From an uncultured Prevotella sp. (GTDB taxonomy: Bacteria > Bacteroidota > Bacteroidia > Bacteroidales > Bacteroidaceae), in contig CAMJDL010000026.1 of NCBI GenBank assembly GCA_946404405.1, forward strand, positions 1-43,130: a stretch of 43,130 bases of DNA, read 5' to 3'. Position 1 is the stretch's first letter; each line of letters starts with the position of its first letter. The notes below the pieces were generated by a model. It saw only the letters and a program-made list of their open reading frames with translations. It was not told the origin of the DNA and searched no databases. Both the position numbers and the translations under genes were made by a program. Positions 22,732 to 31,644 of this stretch are shown piece after piece.

Positions 22732-25503
22732 ATGAAATATTTCCTATTGCTACTATATACTGTTCTGTCTTTTCCTGCCTTTGCGCAAGAAAAAACAGAC
22801 AGTATACCCATATTCACTGAAGAACACCCATTGGTTTATGAAGACGCATGGGATTTGTGGCCTTACGCATTCCTCAACGAAAATGGTGAGGCGGTGGGCT
22901 ATAACATTGACCTGCTCAAGATGTTGTGTAAGGAGCTTGATATCCCTTATGTCGTCAAACTAAAGCCAACGCAAGATGCCCTCAACGACCTAAAGAACGG
23001 ACATGCTGACCTGATGTGCGGTATGGATGCCCATTTCCATAACGAATACGGACAATATAGTAAGACGGTTATTCAGATTTTTACGCATAGTGTGCTGCAC
23101 CAGAAGATAGATCCTGTGAAAATCAAGAAAGTAGAAGATCTGGCCAATCATCGTGTCATAGTACACAAAGGTAGTTTCAGCCACCATCTGATGATTAATA
23201 ACGGCTGGGGCAACAATGCCGTGGCTTATGACGACATGCAGGAAGCTGTGCAGAGGGCCCATCTGTCGAGGGAGTATCAGATTGTATGGAACACCATGTC
23301 GCTGCAATACCTGATTCGCAAGTTCCAATACAACGATTTGGAGTTGGTACCTGTCAATGTGCAGCATGGTGAATACAAGTTCATGTCGAACAACCAGCAC
23401 CTGCTCAATCAGTTGGATAGTGTTTACACCTTACTCAATTCAGAAGGACGCCTGCAGCCCATCCAGAACAAGTGGTTCTATCCTGACCAGGTTGACACGG
23501 GCATTCCCATTTGGATATGGAAGGTGGTGGGTGTACTGCTGTTGTTGGCTTTAGGTGCACTGGTCTACTATATCGTCTATCGCTTCCGTGAGAATAAGAT
23601 GAAGAAGGCCATTGCGCGCAGCAACGAGCGTCTTTCACTCATCCTGCGTACCAGCCATGTACACATCTATCTATACGATGTTGCTACGAATATCATTACC
23701 CGATTCTATGAAGACGGCAAACAGATGAAGGGGCCGCTCAAACCTGATCTTTTCGGCAATACTCTTCTTCCTGAAGATTTCGATCATTTGGCTGCAACTA
23801 TCCAGAAGATGATTATCGGCAATGAGAGCGAGGCAGAACTTCAGGTACAGACTAAAACGAATGACAGTGATGAATTGCGCCATCTGACCGTCCTCATATC
23901 CGTGCTCCATCGTGATAAGGAGGGACGTCCCGTAACGCTTATAGGCACGTCGTGCGATATCACTGCCGAGCGTCTGCGCCAAATACAGGTGAAAGAGAAT
24001 CTGGTTCGCTATCAGGCTATCTTCAATGCCGGTATGGTCGATACAGTGGCTTACGATGCCAACGGTAATGTTGTCAATATGAACGAAATTGCCGCCTCTG
24101 TGATTGAAGGTGGACGCTTTACTGTTCATGACCACAAGGTTAACCTGCGTGATGTGCTGCGTATGGACGATTTGGATCTGGAACACATGGAACAGACCAT
24201 CATGACGCTGATGTACAAGTCAACGGAAGCCCAGAGTGAAGCCACACGCCAGTTCTTCCAGCACGACAAGTTCTATGAATTGCAACTTGTGCCGTACCAC
24301 GATAGCGAAGGCCACCTGCAAGCCATCTTTGGTACTGGTCGTGACGTTACTGAGAATGTGAACACATATACGCAGATGCAACACAACACCATGTTGCTGC
24401 AAAATGCCAACGATGAGGTGAGTAACTATATCCGCAACACCAACTTCGTGCTACGAACGGGTGGCGTCCGTATGGTCGACTATTCGCCAGAGACACATAC
24501 CTTGTCCATTTATCATGGTATCGGACAAAACGAGTATGAACTGACGCAGACACGATGTCTGGCATTGACCCATGATGAATCAAAACGCGTCACTCAACGC
24601 ATTCTGACAACGATGGATAATCTGACACGTGGTGCGTTGAACGCCACCGTGCGGACGACGCTACGTGCTAAAAACGGTCATCCGCTCTACCTCTACTTGT
24701 CGTTCATTCCCATTATCAATAGCGAAGGCGAGATAGAGAGCTACTTCGGTATGTGCCGTGACATCAGCGAAATCAAAGCTACCGAACAGGCATTAGCGCA
24801 GAAGACGCAAAAAGCTCAGGAGGTGGAAACCATCAAGAATGCCTTCCTCCGCAATATGAGCTACGAGATTCGTACGCCACTGGCTTCAGTGGTGGGCTTT
24901 GCCGAACTGTTCCAGTTGGAGCATTCGTCCGATGAAGAAACGTTGTTCATTCAGGAAATCAAGGAGAACTCGACACAGCTGCTTAAACTCATCAATGACA
25001 TCCTGTTCCTCTCGCGTCTGGATGCTGAGATGATAGAGTTCAATAAGCAGCCCATCGACTTTGCCGCCTTCTTCGGCGCGCGTTGTGAGACGGCTTGGCT
25101 TAATTACAAACGTGAAGGCATAGAATATCTTGTAGATAATCCTTACAACAAACTGGTCATCGATGTGGATTCACAGAATATCGGTATTATCATCGACCAG
25201 ATTGCTGTTAATGCTGCCCAGCATACGACCGCAGGTCAGGTGCGAGCGCGCTTCGACTATACGGGCGAGGGACTTGTAATGGCATTTATGGATACTGGTA
25301 GTGGCATCCCTGAAGATAAACTGAGCCACATCTTCGAACGCTTTACGGGTAGCACCAGTCGCGGCACAGGTCTTGGACTGCCCATCTGCTATGAGATGGT
25401 GCGTCAGATGGGTGGCAACATAACGATTAAGTCGACAGTGGGCAAGGGAACAATGGTGTGGGTAACCATCCCCTGCCAGTGTTCAGAAATTGAAAGAAAG
25501 TAA
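22732..25503 (+). CDS. SBP-PAS sensor kinase 3 with Tyr711 in place of the H-box His
   Basis: 923 residues. Signal peptide (MKYFLLLLYTVLSFPAFA), then a periplasmic solute-binding domain of the SBP_bac_3 type (about 28-252: PYAFLNENGEAVGYNIDLLKMLCKELDIPY, NGHADLMCGMDAHF, QNKWFYPDQ). A transmembrane helix lies at about 262-287, followed by three PAS-like domains (about 300-420, 425-545, 565-690). The H-box reads NMSYEIRTPL, with Tyr711. Unlike kinase 1, its ATPase domain looks complete: IAVNAAQHTTAG (N-box), DTGSGI, IFERF and GTGLGLPIC. It may therefore bind ATP and phosphorylate another protein, for example kinase 4, but cannot use a histidine at the usual place. The ligand is unknown. Confidence 0.88.
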   Translation: MKYFLLLLYTVLSFPAFAQEKTDSIPIFTEEHPLVYEDAWDLWPYAFLNENGEAVGYNIDLLKMLCKELDIPYVVKLKPTQDALNDLKNGHADLMCGMDAHFHNEYGQYSKTVIQIFTHSVLHQKIDPVKIKKVEDLANHRVIVHKGSFSHHLMINNGWGNNAVAYDDMQEAVQRAHLSREYQIVWNTMSLQYLIRKFQYNDLELVPVNVQHGEYKFMSNNQHLLNQLDSVYTLLNSEGRLQPIQNKWFYPDQVDTGIPIWIWKVVGVLLLLALGALVYYIVYRFRENKMKKAIARSNERLSLILRTSHVHIYLYDVATNIITRFYEDGKQMKGPLKPDLFGNTLLPEDFDHLAATIQKMIIGNESEAELQVQTKTNDSDELRHLTVLISVLHRDKEGRPVTLIGTSCDITAERLRQIQVKENLVRYQAIFNAGMVDTVAYDANGNVVNMNEIAASVIEGGRFTVHDHKVNLRDVLRMDDLDLEHMEQTIMTLMYKSTEAQSEATRQFFQHDKFYELQLVPYHDSEGHLQAIFGTGRDVTENVNTYTQMQHNTMLLQNANDEVSNYIRNTNFVLRTGGVRMVDYSPETHTLSIYHGIGQNEYELTQTRCLALTHDESKRVTQRILTTMDNLTRGALNATVRTTLRAKNGHPLYLYLSFIPIINSEGEIESYFGMCRDISEIKATEQALAQKTQKAQEVETIKNAFLRNMSYEIRTPLASVVGFAELFQLEHSSDEETLFIQEIKENSTQLLKLINDILFLSRLDAEMIEFNKQPIDFAAFFGARCETAWLNYKREGIEYLVDNPYNKLVIDVDSQNIGIIIDQIAVNAAQHTTAGQVRARFDYTGEGLVMAFMDTGSGIPEDKLSHIFERFTGSTSRGTGLGLPICYEMVRQMGGNITIKSTVGKGTMVWVTIPCQCSEIERK

Positions 25504-25507
25504 GAGC

Positions 25508-28252
25508 ATGAAACAAAAGATATTACATATAATCCTGATGATGATGGCGCTGGTGCCTGCAACAGTGTCCGCTGCCGACCATCATGGCTATACCGATGAT
25601 AGCCCCTTGGTGATTGCTGCCGACTGGGACTTCCAGCCCTTTGAGTTTCTGAATGCTGACGGTCAGCCTTCCGGTTACAATATCGAAGTGCTCGACCTGA
25701 TACTCACCCAGATGAATATTCCCCATAAGTTTGTCATGCAGGAGTGGCATGCCGTCAACGAGATGTTTGCCCGTCACGAGGTCGACCTCATCCATGCCCT
25801 AAGCTATAACTTCAAGGGAGATCCCTATGTGACTACCAAAAAGTATATCAACTACTATACGCTACGCACGGCACGACGTCTGGATATGCCGCCACTAAAC
25901 AGCTTCCGTCATCTGAAGGAGGGCGATACGCTGATGCTGAAAGAGGACGACTACGGAGCGTTGGCATTGCGTACAATGGGTAAGTTGCCGTTCGAAATAG
26001 AATTAACGACACCTAAGTCTGCACTCAGTCGCATCCGTAGTGGCAAGAACCGTTATTTTGTATGGGGCGAGCTTCCTCTGAAGCGTAAGATCCAAGAGTT
26101 GCACATCGACAGTATTGCCCTCGACGAAATTGACTTGCCGGCTGGTGAGTTGCGTATCATAGGCTATGACCAGAATATCATTAGCTTGATTGACGACGAG
26201 TTCACTCGACTCGAACAGGCTGGTGCTATTCAACCCATTTACGACCGTTGGTTCCATCCTGAACGTGTACACGACAATGCCTCACCTTGGGCACCCTACG
26301 TGTTGGCAGGTGTTATTATAGTCTGTCTGGTAGCTGTTCTCTTTAGTCGCCTTATTACCATCCGCGTCCGCAAGACCACTCGTCAGAGTGCCGACCTCAA
26401 CAGTATGATGCAGCAAGCTTTAAGTATGGGTGCCTATTATGTTGCAGAGTATGACATACGCACCCGAATGGTGAGGAATCTTTATGGTGGCAGGATGCTT
26501 CCCAGAGATGGTATTTCTATTCATGATCTGATCAGCCGTATTGACGCAGACCAGCGTGAAGAATTCCGTGAAAGGGTAGCGATGCTGGAGAACGGACAGA
26601 TAGACCACTTGACGATGGAACGACACTGGAATGCCGGAACGGAAGAGGAACCTCAATGGCGATACTTTGAGGGCGACGCCATTCTGGAACGCGTTGATGG
26701 CAAGCCGCGTTATATCATCTACACCGTCAAGGATATCACGCGCGATGTCAACGAAGAGGCTCATAATAAAGACCTGGGTGCCAAGTATAAGTTGCTGTTC
26801 GATACGAACATCATGGCGATGTCGTTCTACGATAAGAACGGACGTCTGCTCGTGTCTAACCAGAAGATGAGCGATATATGTTTCCCTACAGAGCGGCTTA
26901 AGCAGTATTTCTATGACACGAACCTGTTTGATGTGCCTGGCATCAAGGGAGAATGTGCCCCTGACGACCACGAGCCCTTCCACGTTTGTCAGCGTATTCA
27001 GTTGAAGGACTATGACTTTGACTGCTATGTGGAGAATAAGATTACCCCGTTGTTCGACGAGAACGACCAACTTATGTTCTACATCGTCACCACACGTGAC
27101 GTCGCTGCCGAACGCGAGATGTACCTCCAAGAACGCGAACACGAACGCCAACTCGTCGAGACCAACGAAGCCATCCGTCGCTACGATCAGCAGCTGAGCT
27201 ATCTGTTGGAGGAGTGCAAGATGTTTGTGTGGACCTACGATCCCAAGACCGACCTCGTCCACTTCTCACGCAAGCCCCACGTCGATGAGTATAGCGAAAC
27301 ACTCAACCAGTTTATGGAGGGCGTTCCTGAAAAGTACCGTGCTGCCGAACTCATTAAGATGCGCGAGTTTATTGCCCAGCAGAAGCCGTTCAACACCATC
27401 CATCAGTATAACTACACACCGATTCAGGACGAGCCTTGCTGGTTCTCGCTAAGTGGTATGCCTGAGTTCGATGCCGATGGCCAATTGGTAGATTTCTTTG
27501 GTATGGCGCGCGATATCACACAGCTTATGTCGGCACAGGAAAAATTACGACAGGAAACGGAACGTGCTGAGGATTCAGGTAAATTGAAGAGTGCCTTCCT
27601 TGCCAATATGACCCACGAGATTCGTACGCCGCTTAATGCCATTGTTGGTTTCAGCGACCTGCTTCAGATGGTCGATGATTCTAAGGAACGACTCGAGTTT
27701 ATACGCATCATCCGCAGCAATTGCGACATGCTGCTCCGACTCATCAACGATATCCTCGAAGCATCCAGCATGGGACAGTCGCTGGCCATCGAACCCCAGA
27801 AGATTGACCTCTCACGTACCTTCGACGATATATGTCTCGCTCTGGAACAGCGTGTTCAGGAGCCTGGTGTTGCTTTCCTCAAGGATAATCCTTATCCCAC
27901 CTATACCGCTGTACTCGATGGTGGTCGACTGCAACAGCTGCTTACCAACTTCGTCACCAATGCTGTCAAATATACCCATGAAGGTCATATCCGTGTAGGC
28001 TATCGTGAGGAGAATGGTGGCCTTCTTTTCTATTGCGAAGACACAGGTGCGGGCATTCCATTAGAGAAACAATCCAGCGTCTTCGACCGTTTCGTTAAGC
28101 TCAATGATTTTGTGCAGGGCACTGGTCTCGGCCTCTCCATCTGCCGTGCCATCGTCGAGAAATGTGGCGGACATATTGGCGTAGAGAGTGAAGGCGAAGG
28201 GCACGGTTCCACCTTCTGGTTCTGGATACCACGCGAGATTACTTTCTCATGA
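25508..28252 (+). CDS. SBP-PAS sensor histidine kinase 4 (canonical His703)
   Basis: 914 residues from MKQKILHIILMMMALVPATVSA (signal peptide); an upstream ATG at 25490 overlaps kinase 3 by 14 bp and adds six residues ahead of the signal. Periplasmic SBP_bac_3 domain (about 30-255: PFEFLNADGQPSGYNIEVLDLIL, RHEVDLIHALSYNFKGD, IYDRWFHPERV), transmembrane helix (about 262-285), PAS-like domains, HisKA with NMTHEIRTPL (His703), and HATPase_c with TNFVTNAVKYTHEG, DTGAGI and GTGLGLSICRAI. All catalytic motifs are present. It ends the kinase operon. The architecture is like BvgS/EvgS but without receiver or HPt domains, so its response regulator must be coded elsewhere. Confidence 0.9.
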   Translation: MKQKILHIILMMMALVPATVSAADHHGYTDDSPLVIAADWDFQPFEFLNADGQPSGYNIEVLDLILTQMNIPHKFVMQEWHAVNEMFARHEVDLIHALSYNFKGDPYVTTKKYINYYTLRTARRLDMPPLNSFRHLKEGDTLMLKEDDYGALALRTMGKLPFEIELTTPKSALSRIRSGKNRYFVWGELPLKRKIQELHIDSIALDEIDLPAGELRIIGYDQNIISLIDDEFTRLEQAGAIQPIYDRWFHPERVHDNASPWAPYVLAGVIIVCLVAVLFSRLITIRVRKTTRQSADLNSMMQQALSMGAYYVAEYDIRTRMVRNLYGGRMLPRDGISIHDLISRIDADQREEFRERVAMLENGQIDHLTMERHWNAGTEEEPQWRYFEGDAILERVDGKPRYIIYTVKDITRDVNEEAHNKDLGAKYKLLFDTNIMAMSFYDKNGRLLVSNQKMSDICFPTERLKQYFYDTNLFDVPGIKGECAPDDHEPFHVCQRIQLKDYDFDCYVENKITPLFDENDQLMFYIVTTRDVAAEREMYLQEREHERQLVETNEAIRRYDQQLSYLLEECKMFVWTYDPKTDLVHFSRKPHVDEYSETLNQFMEGVPEKYRAAELIKMREFIAQQKPFNTIHQYNYTPIQDEPCWFSLSGMPEFDADGQLVDFFGMARDITQLMSAQEKLRQETERAEDSGKLKSAFLANMTHEIRTPLNAIVGFSDLLQMVDDSKERLEFIRIIRSNCDMLLRLINDILEASSMGQSLAIEPQKIDLSRTFDDICLALEQRVQEPGVAFLKDNPYPTYTAVLDGGRLQQLLTNFVTNAVKYTHEGHIRVGYREENGGLLFYCEDTGAGIPLEKQSSVFDRFVKLNDFVQGTGLGLSICRAIVEKCGGHIGVESEGEGHGSTFWFWIPREITFS

Positions 28253-28255
28253 TAT

Positions 28256-29128
28256 CTAAAAACTCAGGTATTTGCCTTGCTGCTGCATGAACATCGCTTC
28301 GTGAGCAGCAAGTTGGCATGTCTGGGCATCGTCTTCAGTCATGGTGTCTGGCCAGTATTTGTTGCCGTCGACGATACGACCTGTCAGGAATTCGCACCAT
28401 GTGCAGGCTGCCGTATAGCGCCCCATGGTCAGTGACAGATGGTAGCCGTCACGGTTCAGCGTATCTCCCAATCGGTAGCGGGCCAGTTGGATAGCTGTTC
28501 CAGAAGGGATGATGCGTTTGATGCCAATAGCGGGTAGCACGTTCTGAATGGTGTTGACAATAGCTGTGTACATCTTATGCTGACTATTATCGTAGGGCTT
28601 GAAATTTTTCGACGCATAATCTTCAGCGTATGCCCACGTCATGTGCCACACAAATTCCACATGAAGATTGGTGGTATAGCTCTGCACCAGACGTTTCAGC
28701 TGGGCCAGATTTGTAAAGGTCTTGGGCATCCCTGAATAGTGGCTGGCCTGTTGCAGCGAGATGATGTCCCACTGTTCGTCGCGAATAATGCTTTTCAGGT
28801 CAACCTTCCTCTTATTGGAACGTACACCACCTACAATCTTCCTATATTCATAGCTGGCCTTGCCCGTAAGCAGGTTGTCGTAATGCTTGTCGATGGAGCA
28901 TCCGCCAATATAGGCATTACCGATGATAAGCGAGTCCCCCTGTGCCTCTGCCAGCTCGTAGAGATACTGTTCTACACCATCCTGCGAAAAACTGTTGCCA
29001 ATGGCCAACACCTTAATCACTTTCGCCTGTGCCCCGTTGGGGCTAGTGAAAAGTGCAAAGAGAATAGTGATTAGTAGGGCTGCCGCCTTCACAGAACCAA
29101 ACGATGTTATGTTTTTCCTCTTTTTCAT
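28256..29128 (-). CDS. DUF4886 SGNH-hydrolase-like secreted protein
   Basis: 290 residues with a signal sequence (about 13-36). The core begins IKVLAIGNSFSQDGVEQYLYELAEAQG, where the GNSFS block takes the place of the GDS motif of SGNH esterases. Further on come GGCSIDKHYDNL, IISLQQASHYSG and a C-terminal RDGYHLSLTMGRYTAACTW with the D-x-x-H catalytic pattern. Such proteins are thought to be carbohydrate esterases; the substrate is unknown. It is the last gene of the rsfS-led string and converges with kinase 4, whose stop is only 3 bp away. Confidence 0.85.
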   Translation of the reverse strand: MKKRKNITSFGSVKAAALLITILFALFTSPNGAQAKVIKVLAIGNSFSQDGVEQYLYELAEAQGDSLIIGNAYIGGCSIDKHYDNLLTGKASYEYRKIVGGVRSNKRKVDLKSIIRDEQWDIISLQQASHYSGMPKTFTNLAQLKRLVQSYTTNLHVEFVWHMTWAYAEDYASKNFKPYDNSQHKMYTAIVNTIQNVLPAIGIKRIIPSGTAIQLARYRLGDTLNRDGYHLSLTMGRYTAACTWCEFLTGRIVDGNKYWPDTMTEDDAQTCQLAAHEAMFMQQQGKYLSF

Positions 29129-29170
29129 GCTTTTATCTTTTCACTTTTCACTTTTCACTCTTCACTTTTA
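29129..29170. repeat. Heptamer array (TTTTCAC) at the sigma-factor 3' end
   Basis: Three TTTTCAC units followed by TCTTCAC and TTTTATT make a 7-bp-period run that spans the gap upstream of the DUF4886 gene and codes for the last residues (QIKVKSEK) of the sigma factor. Confidence 0.65.
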
Positions 29171-29720
29171 TTTGGCCGCAGGCCGCTTTTCGCAGCTTGC
29201 GCACCGCCTTGTCACGTTCCTGACGCACACGCTCACGCTTCAGTCCCATATCCTCGGCAATCTCGGCCATTGTCTGGCGCCAGCCCTTCAGTCCGTAATA
29301 GCGGCTCACCACCTCGCGTTCGCGCTCGTTAAGCACATCGATACATGCCAGCAGATTGTCGTTAAGTGTATCTTCCTCAACAATGGCATCGGCCTTCTCT
29401 GCATTCACGTCCTCAAGTACGTTGAGCAGCGTATAGTTGTTACGACTGCCTATGGGCAACGATTCGTCCGTAGAACGCACGTCCGTATCTGTTGTCACCT
29501 TGTTGATGGCAGCCTCAATACTGCGACGAATATAGGGGGCGGCAAAAGTGACAAAAGGCTTGCCACGCTCAGCGTCATATTTTTCGGCAGCCTTCATCAG
29601 ACCGATAGCACCTTCGCTCACCATATCATTGGTGCTCAGGATATCGCTCTTGTACTGACGTGCCAGCGTCACCACATAGCCCATATTGGCAGTGACGAGT
29701 TTCTCTTGTTCTTTAGTCAT
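29148..29720 (-). CDS. Short sigma-70-family factor (regions 2 and 4 only)
   Basis: 190 residues. Region 2 runs from about 8 to 72 (NMGYVVTLARQYKS, NDMVSEGAIGLMKAAEKYDAERGKPFVTFAAPYIRRSIEAAI), and region 4 from about 128 to 180 (VLNEREREVVSRYYGLKGWRQTMAEIAEDMGLKRERVRQERDKAVRKLRK). Regions 1 and 3 are missing; the middle part is acidic. It is shorter than the principal sigma factor of Bacteroidetes and is not ECF-like, because region 2 keeps the RpoD-type core-binding motif. An alternative sigma factor for a specific gene set is likely. Its start overlaps the stop of the GH5 gene by 4 bp (translational coupling). Confidence 0.88.
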   Translation of the reverse strand: MTKEQEKLVTANMGYVVTLARQYKSDILSTNDMVSEGAIGLMKAAEKYDAERGKPFVTFAAPYIRRSIEAAINKVTTDTDVRSTDESLPIGSRNNYTLLNVLEDVNAEKADAIVEEDTLNDNLLACIDVLNEREREVVSRYYGLKGWRQTMAEIAEDMGLKRERVRQERDKAVRKLRKAACGQIKVKSEK

Positions 29721-30682
29721 GGGTTATATTTCATTAAAAGGTTCTTTACTATTTTTCCATAGGGCTTGATGACATGGTCAGGCCATGGACCTGTTGATTT
29801 TGCCTGGGGAAAAAGCATCGAGCATGTTTCGTCCTTGTCACTGATGCTCCAGCACAGCCAGCTGATGCCCAGGCGTTCGCACATCTCTATCCATTGTTCC
29901 TCGCTCTCCATATCTACTGGTCCGTCACCAGTAGCCTCCATGGCACCACACTCCGAAATAAAGACGGGTATGCCACTCTTGACGGCATCTTCTGTACGTT
30001 TGCGCAGATCGTCGCCATGTGTGGCAGCATAGAAATGGACGGTATACATGATGTTCTGGAACCCTTCCAGCGGACTGTCTGCCACCAGGTGGATGTCCTG
30101 ATCCCAGTGAGGACTACCCACCAATATGATGTTGTCTGGGTCGTATTTGCGGATTTCGCTGATGACCTCTGTGGCATATTTCTTCATGCTGGCCCACGTG
30201 TCCTCTATGGGCTCGTTGAATATTTCATAGATGATATGCGGATGCTGACCGTACTTCTGGGCCATCTCGCCAAAGAACTGCTTGGCCTCATGGGTGTACA
30301 TGTGGTGCGAATGCCAGTCTATGATGACGTACACATTCTGCTTGATGGCTGTCTCGATAATAGGCGTCAGACACGACATCGCCAACTGCGGATTCTTCAG
30401 ATAGCCGTCCTCTGGGCTTTCCTCGGGCTGCACGCCCATTGCGGCACGTACCACCGTGCAGTGCCAGTCGCGCTTCAGTGTCTTCATCACCTTTTTATTA
30501 TAGAAGCGAGGCCACCAGTTGTGCCAGCTAAAGCTCACGCCTCGCAACGTCACAGGCTGACCATGCTGGTCGCACAGCTGGGTACCCTTCACCTGTAGTT
30601 GCCCATACTGTTTAACAGGATCTACGGCATGTGCATAGCATACACACACACAGAACAGCAATATGGTCAACAACTTCTTCAT
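29717..30682 (-). CDS. Secreted GH5 endoglucanase (cellulase)
   Basis: 321 residues with a signal peptide (MKKLLTILLFCVCVCYAHA). It has a single GH5 (beta/alpha)8 domain: LRGVSFSWHNWWPRFYN near the start, IDWHSHH, YEIFNEP with acid/base Glu157, TVHFYAATHGD, and FISECGAMEATGDG with nucleophile Glu244, then WLCWSISDKDETCS. This pattern fits subfamily 2 endo-beta-1,4-glucanases. No binding module and no T9SS tail. A 9-bp-period repeat (TTTAACTTC/TCTAACTTC, about 30686-30728) fills the gap before it. Its 3' end is coupled to the sigma-factor gene. Confidence 0.93.
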   Translation of the reverse strand: MKKLLTILLFCVCVCYAHAVDPVKQYGQLQVKGTQLCDQHGQPVTLRGVSFSWHNWWPRFYNKKVMKTLKRDWHCTVVRAAMGVQPEESPEDGYLKNPQLAMSCLTPIIETAIKQNVYVIIDWHSHHMYTHEAKQFFGEMAQKYGQHPHIIYEIFNEPIEDTWASMKKYATEVISEIRKYDPDNIILVGSPHWDQDIHLVADSPLEGFQNIMYTVHFYAATHGDDLRKRTEDAVKSGIPVFISECGAMEATGDGPVDMESEEQWIEMCERLGISWLCWSISDKDETCSMLFPQAKSTGPWPDHVIKPYGKIVKNLLMKYNP

Positions 30683-30726
30683 AGACTTCTTTAACTCCTC
30701 TAACTTCTTTAACTTCTCTAACTTCT

Positions 30727-31614
30727 TTAAAAAAGCGATAGCGTATACAGATATACGACGGCTGCTGGGATAGCCAACAGCGATGAGTCGAAGCGGTCCA
30801 GCATGCCTCCGTGACCAGGCAGAATGCTGCCAGAGTCCTTGATGCCCAGCGTACGCTTGAAGAGGCTTTCCACCAAGTCACCCCACGTGCCGAAGATAAC
30901 GACGACCAGTCCCAGTCCTAACCATTCTGGAATGGACAGCATTCCCGCAAACAGCGGTGAGGCATGTTCTGCATCGGCAATCTCCATGTTGTCGAGCCAT
31001 CCGATGCCGTAGGCTGCTGCCAAGACGAAGAGTGCACCGCCTATGCTTCCCTCCCATGACTTGCCTGGCGAAATGCGGGGGAAGAGTTTGTGGCGACCCA
31101 ATAGCGAGCCCACGCAGTAGGCACCCGTATCGTTGACCCACAGAAATATGAAGACACTCAGTGGCAACAAGGTGTTGAACGATACCATACCACTACTGTT
31201 TGCTGTGAATGCCAGCACGTTAAGCAGCGACAAGGGTAGGGCGATGTACATCTGCGACAGCATGGTGTATGCCCAGTCCTGCACGGGATCGTCCTGACGC
31301 AGGTAGAGCTCGGCAATCAGCAGATAGATGATGGTCACCAGATAGGGAATAAACACGACGCTCTTGGCCACACCGGCATACAGGTCGCTGCAGAAATAGG
31401 TCATCGCATAGAAGAAATACACACCAGCCACCGTACAGATAAAGCGGTTGACGGTGACGTGCTCGCGTTCGTTGACCAAGCCCGTGAACTCCCATATCGT
31501 CATACCTGTCACGATGCTGAACAGCAGCACCATAGCTTCTGGACGCAGGAAACTGGCCACAATGGCAGCCACGAAGATGATGCCTGTAATGGTTCGAATG
31601 ATGAAGTTCTTCAT
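30727..31614 (-). CDS. cdsA: Phosphatidate cytidylyltransferase CdsA
   Basis: 295 residues. It makes CDP-diacylglycerol from phosphatidic acid and CTP in the inner membrane. There are about eight hydrophobic segments and the signature near the C-terminus, GDLVESLFKRTLGIKDSGSILPGHGGMLDRFDSSL, with the metal-binding Asp residues. SPGKSWEGSIGGALF is the other conserved cytoplasmic block. It lies 30 bp downstream of ftsH, an order common in Bacteroidetes (rsfS-ftsH-cdsA). Confidence 0.95.
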   Translation of the reverse strand: MKNFIIRTITGIIFVAAIVASFLRPEAMVLLFSIVTGMTIWEFTGLVNEREHVTVNRFICTVAGVYFFYAMTYFCSDLYAGVAKSVVFIPYLVTIIYLLIAELYLRQDDPVQDWAYTMLSQMYIALPLSLLNVLAFTANSSGMVSFNTLLPLSVFIFLWVNDTGAYCVGSLLGRHKLFPRISPGKSWEGSIGGALFVLAAAYGIGWLDNMEIADAEHASPLFAGMLSIPEWLGLGLVVVIFGTWGDLVESLFKRTLGIKDSGSILPGHGGMLDRFDSSLLAIPAAVVYLYTLSLF

Positions 31615-31644
31615 ATCGTTAGCTTTTTTTACACTTTACACTTT

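Noticed and set aside
19991..24870. His-to-Tyr change in kinases 1 and 3 as sequencing error
   Set aside because: Two diverged genes have it with different codons (TAT, TAC), and the surrounding MSYEIRTPL words differ consistently from the MTHEIRTPL words of kinases 2 and 4.
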